The notes beneath the pieces were generated by a model. That model did no database searches. It worked only from the letters and a program-made list of their open reading frames with translations, and was not told the DNA's origin. A stretch of 11,073 nucleotides of DNA from Saccoglossus kowalevskii (taxonomy: Eukaryota > Hemichordata > Enteropneusta > Harrimaniidae): positions 44,518 through 55,590 of the forward strand of contig NW_003110499.1 of the NCBI RefSeq assembly GCF_000003605.2, read 5' to 3'. The position numbers and the translations under genes are program-made. The number at the start of each line of letters is the position of its first letter. Positions within the stretch are counted from its first letter, which is position 1. Positions 1 through 7,116 of the stretch are shown piece by piece.

Positions 1-475
1 TATATGGTGTACGGCGTATATGGTGTAGTGAATGTGGTGTAGGTGAATGTGGTGTAGGCGTATATGGTGTAGGCGTATATGGTGTAGGTGAATATGGTGT
101 AGGTGAATATGGTGTAGGTGAATATGGTGTAGGTATATATGGTGTAGGTGTAGATGGTGTAGGTGAATATGGTGTAGGTGAATATGGTGTAGGTGAATAT
201 GGTGTAGGTGAATATGGTGTAGGCGTATATGGTGTAGGTGAATATGGTGTAGGTGTATATGGTGTAGGTGAATATGGTGTAGGTGAATATGGTGTAGGTG
301 AATATGGTGTAGGTGAATATGGTGTAGGTGAATATGGTGTAGGCGTATATGGTGTAGGTATATATGGTGTAGGTGAATATGGTGTAGGCGTATATGGTGT
401 AGGTGAATATGGTGTAGGTATATATGGTGTAGGTATATATGGTGTAGGTGAATATGGATGGTGTAGGTGAATATG
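1..475. repeat. 15-bp minisatellite, about 31 units
   Basis: The consensus unit is GGTGTAGGTGAATAT. It repeats in strict 15-bp register from about base 36 to 450, so each 60-base block holds exactly four units. Variation is mostly substitution at two places in the unit (ggt/ggc, and gaa/gta/ata). The first 35 bases are degenerate. Near 455 an extra 4 bases (gatg) break the register, and the array dies out by 475. Because the period is a multiple of three, one + frame stays open from base 3 to about 465 and reads as Gly-Val-Gly-Glu/Val-Tyr repeats. The other two + frames meet a stop in nearly every unit. No start codon, splice site or flanking coding sequence supports translation. The array runs off the left edge of the window. 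Confidence 0.95.
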
Positions 476-615
476 ATAGTGCATATGCCCTAGCAATGTT
501 TGTCCAAGGAATTACCTGATAGTCAATTTTGAAAACTATTGAAAAAAATCTTTAATTGACACTTCACATCACACAACTGACCTGTGAATTGCAAAGGACA
601 TTCCTAATACTGCAG

Positions 616-657
616 GCTGAAAGACGGCATTTTGCTAAAATGCATTCCTTTAGACAG
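616..657 (+). CDS. Possible 42-bp micro-exon (speculative)
   Basis: A good acceptor (cctaatactgcag) precedes base 616 and a plausible donor (cag|gtgtga) follows base 657. The 42 bases between are open in phase 0 and read AERRHFAKMHSFRQ. Position and strand fit an additional exon of the RNF213-like gene, and phase 0 is compatible with the two possible acceptors of the next candidate exon (at 970 or 1039). I do not recognise the peptide as a specific RNF213 segment, and 42 bp flanked by AG and GT can arise by chance, so this is only a candidate. Confidence 0.2.
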
Positions 658-969
658 GTGTGACAAGGTGTAATTAAAACACTGAAGCATAGAAAAAAAA
701 AAGATGCAGGTTTTCTGTAAATTGTCACAAAAAACAATACTTCAGAATGAGTGTGGAGCCAGAAATTTCACAAAGCGTTAAACCACCTTTAAACTTTTTT
801 GACAAACAAAATTGGCCATTGGAAAAATTGATACCCATATGCAGTAACTGTATTTTTTCTATATTTCAGCTTTCAGAAAATGAATAGGTTGTTATGTAGC
901 TTTTAGAGAATGTCTGAATCACAGATGAATTTATAATTTGTTTTTTACTTGGTTGCTACTTTGATGAAG

Positions 970-1219
970 TGTGATCATGTTGATCCTTTGAATGCCATTG
1001 ACAACCTTTGTCACCATCTACAAAATGATTTTGTTCAGTCTACCTGTTTCTGTCCAAATGAAATGTTGATAAAAATTGGCAAACCTTCTAACAAAAAACT
1101 CAAAGCAATATCTGAACCAGATGAAATTTAAAGTTTTGAGTGGGAAATATATCTGGCACCCAAAGGATTAAAGCACCAGTGCATTGCCATCATGCTAGAT
1201 GAAGATGATTTATTTAGCA
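970..1219 (+). other. Possible RNF213-like exon carrying one in-frame TAA
   Basis: One + frame is open from 937 to 1128, meets TAA at 1129-1131, and stays open in the same frame for at least 80 more bases. The peptide before the stop includes DPLNAIDNLCHHLQNDF; after it comes a protein-like run including YLAPKGLKHQCIAIMLDED. Possible acceptors are a weak one at 968-969 (gatgaag) and a stronger one at 1037-1038 (ttttgttcag). The 3' border is unresolved. The next exon needs a donor leaving one base of a codon, and the only phase-compatible sites after the stop (around 1216-1219) would leave an intron of just 32-35 bases before 1252. It may be an exon with a nonsense or assembly error, or non-coding DNA. 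I cannot align it confidently to RNF213. Confidence 0.3.
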
Positions 1220-1251
1220 GTTTTACTCACATTATAATTATTGTTTTCAAG

Positions 1252-1432
1252 GTGGTCTGCATGTTAGTAAAGAACTATGCAGTCAACCATTTCATGAGAA
1301 TAGTAGTATAGCTATGATGTTACCAACCAGGAAAGCTGATGGAGTCTGTTCTACTGCATTGGTAGATTTCCTGATTATTACGCAGAATGAATTTATTGAC
1401 CAGTATGTCAGAATACGCAAAGTGGATAGTAG
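1252..1432 (+). CDS. RNF213-like E3 ubiquitin ligase, C-terminal exon 1 of 6 in window
   Basis: RNF213 (mysterin) is a giant cytosolic AAA+ ATPase and E3 ubiquitin ligase, linked in vertebrates to vascular disease, lipid droplets and antimicrobial ubiquitylation. This exon encodes residues 1-59 of the 368 visible here. The acceptor AG is at 1250-1251 and the first whole codon is 1254-1256. The clearest segment is CSTALVDFLIITQNEF (about 1350-1394), which resembles the family's STALVSYL...HNE-type stretch as I remember it. The other two frames have stops. The exon ends at 1432 with two bases of a serine codon, completed by base 1588. An alternative GT at 1437 would put the next exon out of frame. 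The 5' border is less certain than the others: an acceptor at 1219-1220 (tttagcag) would add 31 open bases. Confidence 0.8.
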
Positions 1433-1587
1433 GCAAGTAGTGTAATCATTCATGTATATCACTTTATAGAGAGTCAATTGGTGCATTTTTTCTTAGTTCC
1501 TGTTAGAAAAAGAAATTCATGGATTATTTCATATGTCTAACATCTTTTGTCTTGTCTGTTTCATCATGAACAAATGAAAATAACCAG
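1433..1587 (+). other. 155-bp intron with a non-canonical GC-AG splice pair
   Basis: The donor reads ag|gcaagt at 1433-1438, which is the consensus +1 to +6 sequence except for C in place of T at +2. The acceptor is ataaccag at 1586-1587. This is the only donor/acceptor pair I found that joins the flanking RNF213-like exons in frame (2 bases plus 1 base giving AGT, Ser). The nearby GT donor at 1437 has the wrong phase for the acceptor at 1587. Confidence 0.7.
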
Positions 1588-1897
1588 TCCTGTAAATGTT
1601 TCATTTTATAAATCTAGTGATGATGAGATTCTGCCATGTGACTTGACGCCAGCACATCTCATTGCTTATGATCCAGAGAAAGATCTCCTTCCTATAGTGC
1701 TGTCCCATTGTAGTTATTCACTTCAAGTTGGACATGGCACGCTGGTGGAATATAATCTAAGTGGTCTGGAAAGGCAGCTGGAAGAGAGATTCATTCATGG
1801 GAAAGCCAAGATAAAGAGAAAGATAGAACAGCTTGTGTTCCGTCAGGATTCTAGAGATGCTGCAGTATTTGAATCACTGCGTAATAGGATACAACAA
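1588..1897 (+). CDS. RNF213-like E3 ubiquitin ligase, C-terminal exon 2 of 6 (most diagnostic)
   Basis: This exon encodes residues 61-163, plus the last base of residue 60. It is the segment that identifies the gene. EKDLLPIVLSHCSYSL is followed by GHGTLVEYNLSGLERQLEER, then FIHGKAKIKRKIEQLVFRQD. Vertebrate RNF213 has the same order of motifs near its C-terminus: a DLLPxxLSHC-like stretch, an E-T/L-V-E-Y/F segment, an RQ-RF-GKP-like segment and a VYRHD-like segment. In RNF213 this region is part of the C-terminal domain that packs against the E3 module; it has no catalytic residues. The exon ends on a whole codon at CAA|gtatgt. Although the frame is open back to 1547, the bases before 1588 lie in the intron. 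Gene identity is very likely; the function of this copy is inferred from the family. Confidence 0.92.
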
Positions 1898-1970
1898 GTA
1901 TGTACTGTAAAAGGATTAATTATTCACTAGGTTTTAATTTTGATTATTTTGCTGACTGGAAAATGCGCTA

Positions 1971-2057
1971 AATTAAAACCCAGTGAATATGTCAAATTGA
2001 GCATAGAACACATTATCTAAATGACAAAACCGTGAATTTAAAACCCACTGAATATGC
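1971..2057. repeat. Short imperfect direct repeat, about 64 bp apart
   Basis: The segment at 1971-1993 (aattaaaacccagtgaatat, then gtc) recurs with few changes at 2035-2057 (aatttaaaacccactgaata, then tgcc). A related phrase (aaaccagtgaaaattag) follows at about 2068-2084. It may be the remnant of an old non-autonomous element, but no terminal inverted repeat or target-site duplication is visible. Confidence 0.5.
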
Positions 2058-2478
2058 CTGAAATGGTAAACCAGTGAAAATTAGTCATTTTACAGTAATC
2101 AAAATTCAATTAAATATTTCTAATACCTCAAAGTGTTTACCTAATACATTCAAAGTGTGCATAGACCCTTCAAACCTGATATGAAGGTGAATGCCAACGT
2201 TAAGTGTTGTCACCTTTCACAGAATATCTTTTTTATTATTTCAAATAATGTTTTGCAAACAGTCAATGGGAAATTATGTACAATTTGGCCAAATTAACAA
2301 ATAAATTAAAAGTAAAATTTAAAAAATGTGAAAATTGTTTCACTAAATTTTGACCTGGAAAAATTGTTTATGATTAGAAATAATTAAATTGTAACTTACT
2401 GCATTATGATACATTACCAGTACTGTGTATGTTGTTTACTTCCTGTCTGAACATGGTCCAAAAACAGTTACTTATGGA

Positions 2479-2955
2479 TTGACCACTGTGTGTCCATCCG
2501 TGTGTGCATGCGTCTGTGCATGTGTGCGCCCGGACCTATATCTTAGAAATGCATGCATGCATACATACATCATGCATAATATTATACTTATGCAATTCAA
2601 TATGTTTCGCAATCTGATCAAGATGGTTGAATGGTGGCAATTTTGTGCTGAAAACCACCAAAATCAAGCAAGATGTTTTGACTGATAATGTTCATTATAC
2701 ATCATGTCATAGATATATATTATTTGATGATCTGAATCAAAATGACCGAATGGTGGCCATTTTTGTGCTAAAAACTCATCAAGTATTGCTGGCATTCTGG
2801 AACCAGATCTCATTCGTTTATGGGTTTTATGGGTTCCTGATGCACATCGTTTTGTTTTACAGAGAGGATTCAAAATGGCTGACTGGTACCCATTTTATTT
2901 TAATTAAATGCTGTTCCAGAAAAATATCTCTCAATATGGAGAAGTACTCATTTGA
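2479..2955 (+). mobile_element. Dispersed repeat family, copy A (in intron)
   Basis: It begins with ttgaccactgtgtgtcc and a GT/GC-rich head, then cggacctatatcttag, a run of ATGCAT/ACAT motifs, and two copies of the family core (agatggttgaatggtggc at about 2621; aatgaccgaatggtggccat at 2741-2760), each followed by ttttgtgct. It ends with gattcaaaatggctgact and ttaattaaatgctgttccag. The same blocks in the same order occur at 9495-10385, so this is an interspersed element. No coding domain, terminal inverted repeat or poly-A tail is recognised, so it is presumably non-autonomous. Apparent reading frames at 2425-2685 and 2627-2968 are translations of this repeat. Confidence 0.75.
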
Positions 2956-3102
2956 CGATCAAATATAAGATGATTGAATGTCAATCATTTTAATGTTAAA
3001 AAATCATTGTAATCAAGCATCAGTTTCTGAATCCATATCTCTGACATGTTATATGTTCAAACTAGATTACTATAAACAATGTACCATTCATTGTAATTAC
3101 AG

Positions 3103-3288
3103 GAATCCTTGTCTAAAGCCATTCAGCACCAGATAGTTTCAGAAATGAAATCCTTGACTGATGTATGTGACTCTTTGGCATGCCTGGACATTGCTATTGG
3201 ATTCTTAGCATCATCAGGTGGAAAAGCTGATATGTACATCATCAAATACTTGGTAGATACGTTGAAGATGGACAAAGAGAATATGAAG
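3103..3288 (+). CDS. RNF213-like E3 ubiquitin ligase, C-terminal exon 3 of 6
   Basis: The exon encodes 62 residues (164-225) and is in phase 0 at both ends. The acceptor is ttgtaattacag and the donor is aag|gtaggc. The peptide starts ESLSKAIQHQIVSEMKSLTD and continues through CLDIAIGFLASSGGKADMYI. This matches the RNF213 helical segment in which a VxxxLGFLSTAGGDPNM-like phrase is preceded by an SxAI..Q-type helix. The conserved GFL-S/T-S/A-GG turn is present. The open frame continues past the donor for 111 bases to a TAA at 3400, but that extension does not resemble RNF213 and the next exon fits perfectly. Confidence 0.9.
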
Positions 3289-3955
3289 GTAGGCATGGAA
3301 ATCTGTGTAATGATAGTACTTTATGTTTATCTGCAGACATGCCTGAGATTTGGTCGTAATCTGAACATATTACACAAGTTGTTTATTCTTTCCTCTAAAT
3401 AATGTGTAACCTGATGTATGGGTTAATGCGTTCTGCCCAGCATCAGGGAACTTATAGGTTCAACTCCCATGATCAGCTGTACACTCAGCAGTGGGAATAA
3501 AGAGTAAATACTTGCCGGGATCATGGCATTTAGGGCTAGAAATGTGTCCTCCAGTTGGAGGGGGATGTAAAGCTGTTGGTCCTGTGTGCTGTTCCTGTTA
3601 GCGTCCTTGTCAAAATGAGTAGTGCATTACCACGGAATACTATCATCCAGATATGTAACCAGGTTTACCTGTTGATAAAATTATATAAAAACACATTTTT
3701 GTTAAAACCTTTTTTTTCATCAGCAAGGATTTGTTTTTCCGCCAACCTAGCATACATATATGTCCAAATAACTAGAATTACTGTCAGCCATATCAATAAA
3801 ATAAACAACTTTTTCTTACCATCAATGAATTCTCTGAAAGCTGTTGATAATATGTGGAGTGAAATGAGTATGGCTGTCAGGGTGGTAAAACTAGCATCAG
3901 TGTATAATGTGACTTACAAATAAATATTAAAAATATCAATTTTTTCATCTCACAG
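3289..3955 (+). other. 667-bp phase-0 intron containing a SINE
   Basis: The donor is gtaggc and the acceptor is ttttttcatctcacag. A tRNA-derived SINE covers about 3410-3605 (listed separately). The remainder, 3606-3955, is AT-rich with no recognisable feature; the long open frame at 3555-3923 has the composition of random AT-rich DNA. Confidence 0.85.
3410..3605 (+). mobile_element. tRNA-derived SINE
   Basis: A tRNA-like head is visible at 3410-3477. It has a decayed acceptor stem (cctgatg with gatcagc, 5 of 7 pairs), TA at the position-8/9 site, an A-box-like tgggttaatgcg, and a near-perfect B box ggttcaactcc at 3457-3467 inside a T-arm with 4 of 5 stem pairs. The downstream body includes agtgggaataaagagtaaat and a tail region, ggatgtaaagctgttggtcc then tgtgtgctg, similar in style to tails of invertebrate SINEs I remember. 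It lies in the sense orientation within an intron. The 3' end is not sharply defined and I see no target-site duplication. Stem decay makes a functional tRNA unlikely. Confidence 0.65.
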
Positions 3956-4045
3956 GTGAGGCACCCCTGTCAGCTGAAGCATATATTGTCACTATGGCAA
4001 TTATTGGCTGTAGAAAAAGCAAGGAGATTGACGCTCAATTCCCAG
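3956..4045 (+). CDS. RNF213-like E3 ubiquitin ligase, C-terminal exon 4 of 6
   Basis: This is a 90-bp phase-0 exon of 30 residues (226-255), VRHPCQLKHILSLWQLLAVE followed by KARRLTLNSQ. It closely matches the RNF213 CQLKHxxxLWQxLxxxK helix near the C-terminus, the strongest short match in the window after exon 2. The acceptor is catctcacag and the donor is a consensus cag|gtaagt. It is too short for ORF-length filters and was found by splice sites and homology. Confidence 0.9.
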
Positions 4046-4645
4046 GTAAGTCAATTCATTCGTTGAATTCATGTGAGGCTCTTTTGTTGTAGGATTCTGC
4101 ATGCATTTATAAGATTGGAAAAAAGAAATTAATACAAATATCAATTTTATACGTTGCACTCCCTTATTAATTTTCTGTGATGTAGATGGGTGTACGAACA
4201 TCATTAAAAGTGTGGGTATTGTTTTGATCTATGCTTCTCCATAAAAATATTCATTTTTCTACTAGATATAATTACTATTATACTCTTAATGACTAAACAA
4301 TCAAAAACAATTGTCTATTTAAATTATTTTGCTTCCTGCTTACAGGGAATAAAAGTATGAGTGGGTAATACGCATCTTCAATCCAAATAATCTAAATCTA
4401 AATAAATAAATGAAAGCTTTATCTGTGATTTTCGACAACAGCTAGAAAATCTATATTGATGGAAAACAATCTGACGATGGAAGTTGTAGGTCCACCAAGT
4501 GTCTACCAAATCAGTTATAATCGGTCTAACTAAAGAGAATGTAAAATACCGTGAAACTGACTTCACCACTTCTCTCTTCTTCCTACGTGTCCACAATATC
4601 AGCCTTTTACCACTTCACTCATTGAATGCACCTTATTTACTGTAG
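4046..4645 (+). other. 600-bp phase-0 intron
   Basis: The donor is gtaagt at 4046 and the acceptor is ccttatttactgtag at 4645. The sequence is AT-rich with no recognised repeat or RNA gene. Minus-strand open frames at 4001-4204 and 4378-4596 show no family resemblance and are treated as chance. Confidence 0.85.
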
Positions 4646-4830
4646 GACCCATTCGACATACAAGATTTTAGGGACCAACTGAATTTACTACAAATACAGA
4701 AATTACAACAAGGCCTACGACATATCCATGTTGATGCACTGGTTAATGAATTACATGATTATATCGTTATTGGTTTGGAGAAACAGAAACACTTGATGCA
4801 AGATGAACAACAAGATGTTGACAACTGGAA
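4646..4830 (+). CDS. RNF213-like E3 ubiquitin ligase, C-terminal exon 5 of 6
   Basis: The exon encodes residues 256-316 and two bases of codon 317. It begins DPFDIQDFRDQLNLLQIQKL, continues with VDALVNELHDYIVIGLEK and ends in the acidic linker QDEQQDVDNW. It parallels the RNF213 stretch that opens with an E-P-F motif and has an LDAFLxELHExIxLKL-like helix followed by a polar, Glu/Gln-rich linker and a conserved Trp. The splice sites are tttactgtag and ggaa|gtaagt. The phase-2 end is matched exactly by the single g that starts the last exon and completes an AAG lysine codon. Confidence 0.9.
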
Positions 4831-5260
4831 GTAAGTAACATTATTATACAAATGTGTTGGATAATTATTATTTTTTTTTAATATTTTTTTTTCCCGAAAA
4901 GGATATATAAGTATCTAAATATTTATAGACACAGTATCATCCATGTCACCAGATATGTCACTATGTAGTTTAATACATGTCAAGTAAACTCAGTTATATA
5001 ACCCTTTTTGAGGATTCTTCAGAATTTGGAATTACGTATTAGAAACACAACAAACAGGTGTAGGGTTTACAATGTAAACCCACAGTTTGGACCATAATCG
5101 AGTAATTTCCACAAGAACGCTGACCTGCCATCATGACGAGTTATGCTGTACTGTCACCAAATGATGATAATTCAGAAATGTTCAGGACTACATAATTTTA
5201 ACTACAATCCTCAATAAACTTAATTCTGTTTTAACATTGCCCCCTCGTATTTGTTTGCAG
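4831..5260 (+). other. 430-bp phase-2 intron
   Basis: The donor is gtaagt and the acceptor is tcgtatttgtttgcag. It contains T-rich tracts near 4870-4892 and no recognisable gene or repeat. Confidence 0.85.
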
Positions 5261-5417
5261 GTTGTCTGAAATTCTACCAGTTTACATTGAGAATAAGGAT
5301 GGTGACCAAATCACTGGCTTTGTTGAACATTTCCCGGAAGACATCCTTGTCAAACATATCATGAGTACATGGGAAGAAGTCATCAAATACCAATATAAAG
5401 ATGCTAGTAGACGTTAA
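5261..5417 (+). CDS. RNF213-like E3 ubiquitin ligase, terminal coding exon 6 of 6
   Basis: The exon encodes residues 318-368 and the TAA stop at 5415-5417. It starts LSEILPVYIENKDGDQITGF and includes HFPEDILVKHIMSTWEEVIK, ending KDASRR. Vertebrate RNF213 ends the same way: WSLRDTL-like start, QFPEEILL-like phrase, a VW/TW helix and a short basic tail. The stop therefore lies at about the family's usual C-terminus, so this end of the protein appears intact. With the five upstream exons it gives one uninterrupted frame of 368 residues, about 7% of a protein of roughly 5,000 residues. Confidence 0.92.
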
Positions 5418-5932
5418 CAAAATCAGTCTTATTACAAGACAAGTTATTAGATTTTTTTACCAAAAGATGTTTATTTATCTCAACATCAAATACTCATTTT
5501 CTCTGTTCTATTGAGCTATTGCTTCATTATATAGAAATAGTTTTATGCTGACCAGATATTGATTTTGATTTTATCTTCATGTTAATTTCTAGAATGAACA
5601 AGTTTCGCACTATTTATTCCATTCTTTTATACCCAGATTGCATGTCTTTGTTGGTATGGCATTATACTATAATGGTGGTGTGACATTCTGAATATGTAGT
5701 ATATATATCGAGAGTTTGAACTTTGGAGTTTAGAGGACACCCATTTATATGCCAAATTTGATAGCCATGTCTAATTAGCATAAATTAGCATAATTATTCA
5801 TAAGCGTGAAAACACGATTTTTCTGTTGTTTGACACTTGGATTTGGTCATGTGATAAAAAGGTAGAGCTGGTTGATAACTTGTGGGCGTCATGAGCTATA
5901 TTTGCCTTGGATTAGTAGATAACACACACTCA

Positions 5933-5940
5933 TGACGTCA
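5933..5940. promoter_or_regulatory. CRE-like palindrome TGACGTCA
   Basis: This is a perfect full-site cAMP-response-element sequence (CREB/ATF type). A single 8-mer in a 3' flank may be chance; no adjacent promoter or first exon is visible. Confidence 0.25.
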
Positions 5941-6066
5941 CTTGTATAAATCATCTCTATGAAAAAATGAGGTAATAACCACATGGAGACAGATGCCTGC
6001 TGGATTTGTAGTATTTACTGCTTTGGTGCAATTGTTTGTTCCCCTACGTAACATATGTATCAGAAT

Positions 6067-6079
6067 GGGGGGGGGGGGG
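6067..6079 (+). repeat. Poly-G homopolymer (13 G)
   Basis: Thirteen consecutive G residues sit in otherwise AT-rich sequence. The length is likely to be polymorphic or affected by sequencing error. Confidence 0.95.
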
Positions 6080-6401
6080 TCATTTAAATAATTTATTCTG
6101 ATATATAAAACTTAATTGACTACTTAACATTTTGTTTAATTATTTGTTAATTATTTGTTTATTTACAAGCTGTTCATTTTTTGTGTAATTTATGAAAGAT
6201 GCAATTATCTATAATGATAATAGTTATAATTTTCTGCACAAATACAAAACAGATATACCCAAGAAATTGATTGTATGATCATTGTACTGATGTTCATATC
6301 ATAATCTCAACATGTATGGTATGCTGTTGGTAGGGTTTTCATGATAGAATAATTTGCATAATATTTACATATTAATCTAACTATCTTAAATGAAAATGAT
6401 A

Positions 6402-6407
6402 AATAAA
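6402..6407 (+). terminator. Candidate polyadenylation signal AATAAA
   Basis: AATAAA in the context gataaataaagtttttacct. It is the first canonical signal downstream of the RNF213-like stop. T-rich and GT-containing sequence follows, as expected for a downstream element. The distance of almost 1 kb from the stop is plausible but unproven. Confidence 0.45.
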
Positions 6408-6465
6408 GTTTTTACCTCAAGTGAAGTCAATATTCACCTTTGTCAAATATATCATTTTAAGGTAT

Positions 6466-6720
6466 AGATAAAGCATGCATGTATCTATGACATTCCTTGG
6501 CCTATTACATTCAAATATTAAACACTTACTGTATTATATATCTTACTTATGCACATCTATTTGTTTTATGATCTGATTCAAGATGGCCCAAATGGAGCCA
6601 TTATAATGTTACGAATTCATCAAAATCAAGTATTTGTGTCATTCCAGATATTGTTCGTGTATGGATGGACTTCATAAATACATTGGAAATTATGGGACCT
6701 TTATATACCTCACTGAATTC
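6466..6720 (+). mobile_element. Dispersed repeat family, copy B (fragment)
   Basis: It shares with copies A and D the ordered blocks tatatcttacttatgcaca, ttgttttatgatctgattc, caagatggcccaaatgg and catcaaaatcaagtatttg, followed by an atatggatgg-type block. The GT/GC-rich head is missing and the core is more diverged (ccaaatggagccatt), so this is an older or truncated copy. No coding capacity. Confidence 0.6.
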
Positions 6721-6739
6721 TGTGTGATTAGCACATTAA

Positions 6740-7116
6740 TCAAATTTAAATAAAACTTGGGACATATGTGCTAATAATCTCATTACATCAAGAATGAAAT
6801 CCATTCCTATTAATTACTAAATTTGCATAATTAAGGATTTAATTTCTCCATTACCACGTATCAAATTTCAATGTAACTTGGCACATACTAGTAGGTGCGC
6901 TGGGTGAGTCATATACGTGTTCAATTTAAGAATGAAATCCGTGAATACTAATCACTTTATTTAAATTAAACAATTTATGTGTTCCACTGATTTTTTTCTG
7001 TACCACTCATTTTTTTAAAATGAAAATTGATACATAAGTGCTTTATATAATACACAGACCTAATAACTTTAGGGTTGAAATCTTTGCATATTAATTGCCT
7101 AATTAGTAGGCGTTAA
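6740..7116. repeat. Degenerate tandem repeat, three units of about 120-150 bp
   Basis: Three related blocks begin near 6740, 6861 and about 7010. Each has an aacttgg/cacatat-like phrase, then a segment like aagaatgaaatcc (6791, 6930; gttgaaatctttgcat at about 7074), then aattactaaatttgcataat or attgcctaattag. Divergence is high. It looks like an ancient element adjoining the copy B fragment, without coding capacity. Confidence 0.5.

Larger units (their letters stand above)
476..1251 (+). other. Probable intronic stretch upstream of the first secure RNF213-like exon
   Basis: This is unique-looking AT-rich sequence between the minisatellite and the first secure exon. It holds two weak exon candidates, listed separately (616-657 and 970-1219). 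Beyond these I see only A/T runs and no recognisable RNA gene or repeat. Since RNF213 proteins are very large and the downstream exons encode only the extreme C-terminus, more upstream exons must exist. Some could lie here, and the rest lie beyond the left edge. Confidence 0.5.
1898..3102 (+). other. 1.2-kb phase-0 intron of the RNF213-like gene, repeat-bearing
   Basis: The donor is gtatgt at 1898 and the acceptor is ttgtaattacag at 3102. The intron contains a short direct repeat (1971-2057) and a copy of the dispersed repeat family (about 2479-2955). Open stretches within it belong to the repeat, not to exons. No RNA gene is evident. Confidence 0.85.
5418..6425 (+). other. 3' UTR or 3' flank of the RNF213-like gene
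   Basis: This is non-coding AT-rich sequence after the stop. The first canonical AATAAA on the + strand is at 6402-6407, so the 3' UTR could be about 1 kb, or shorter if a variant signal is used. Within it lie attagcataa-type repeats (about 5777-5795), a perfect 4-bp stem hairpin with a 4-base loop (5805-5816), a palindromic CRE-like TGACGTCA (5933-5940) and a run of 13 G (6067-6079). No other gene is seen. Confidence 0.5.

Noticed and set aside
1-475. CRISPR array
   Set aside because: The unit is only 15 bp with no unique spacers and the window is eukaryotic; it is a head-to-tail minisatellite.
1437-1442. Canonical GT donor (caa|gtagtg) for the exon starting at 1252
   Set aside because: It leaves phase 0, which does not match the acceptor at 1587; using it would put the diagnostic RNF213-like exon out of frame.
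1292-1486. Minus-strand open frame of 64 codons
   Set aside because: It is antisense to the secure RNF213-like exon at 1252-1432 and has no family resemblance.
2425-2968. Two + strand open frames (2425-2685, 2627-2968) and one - strand frame (2664-2873)
   Set aside because: They translate copy A of the dispersed repeat inside an intron; similar peptides appear from copy D. No coding signature independent of the repeat.
3410-3477. Functional tRNA gene
   Set aside because: B box and spacing fit, but the acceptor stem is mismatched at two of seven positions, the D and anticodon arms are not convincing, and a SINE-like body follows.
3555-3923. 122-codon + strand open frame
   Set aside because: It starts inside the SINE tail and continues into AT-rich intron. 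There is no recognised motif, and the flanking exons splice across it.
4001-4596. Minus-strand open frames at 4001-4204 and 4378-4596
   Set aside because: One overlaps the exon at 3956-4045 on the other strand; the other lies in an intron. Neither shows a start context, motif or splice support.
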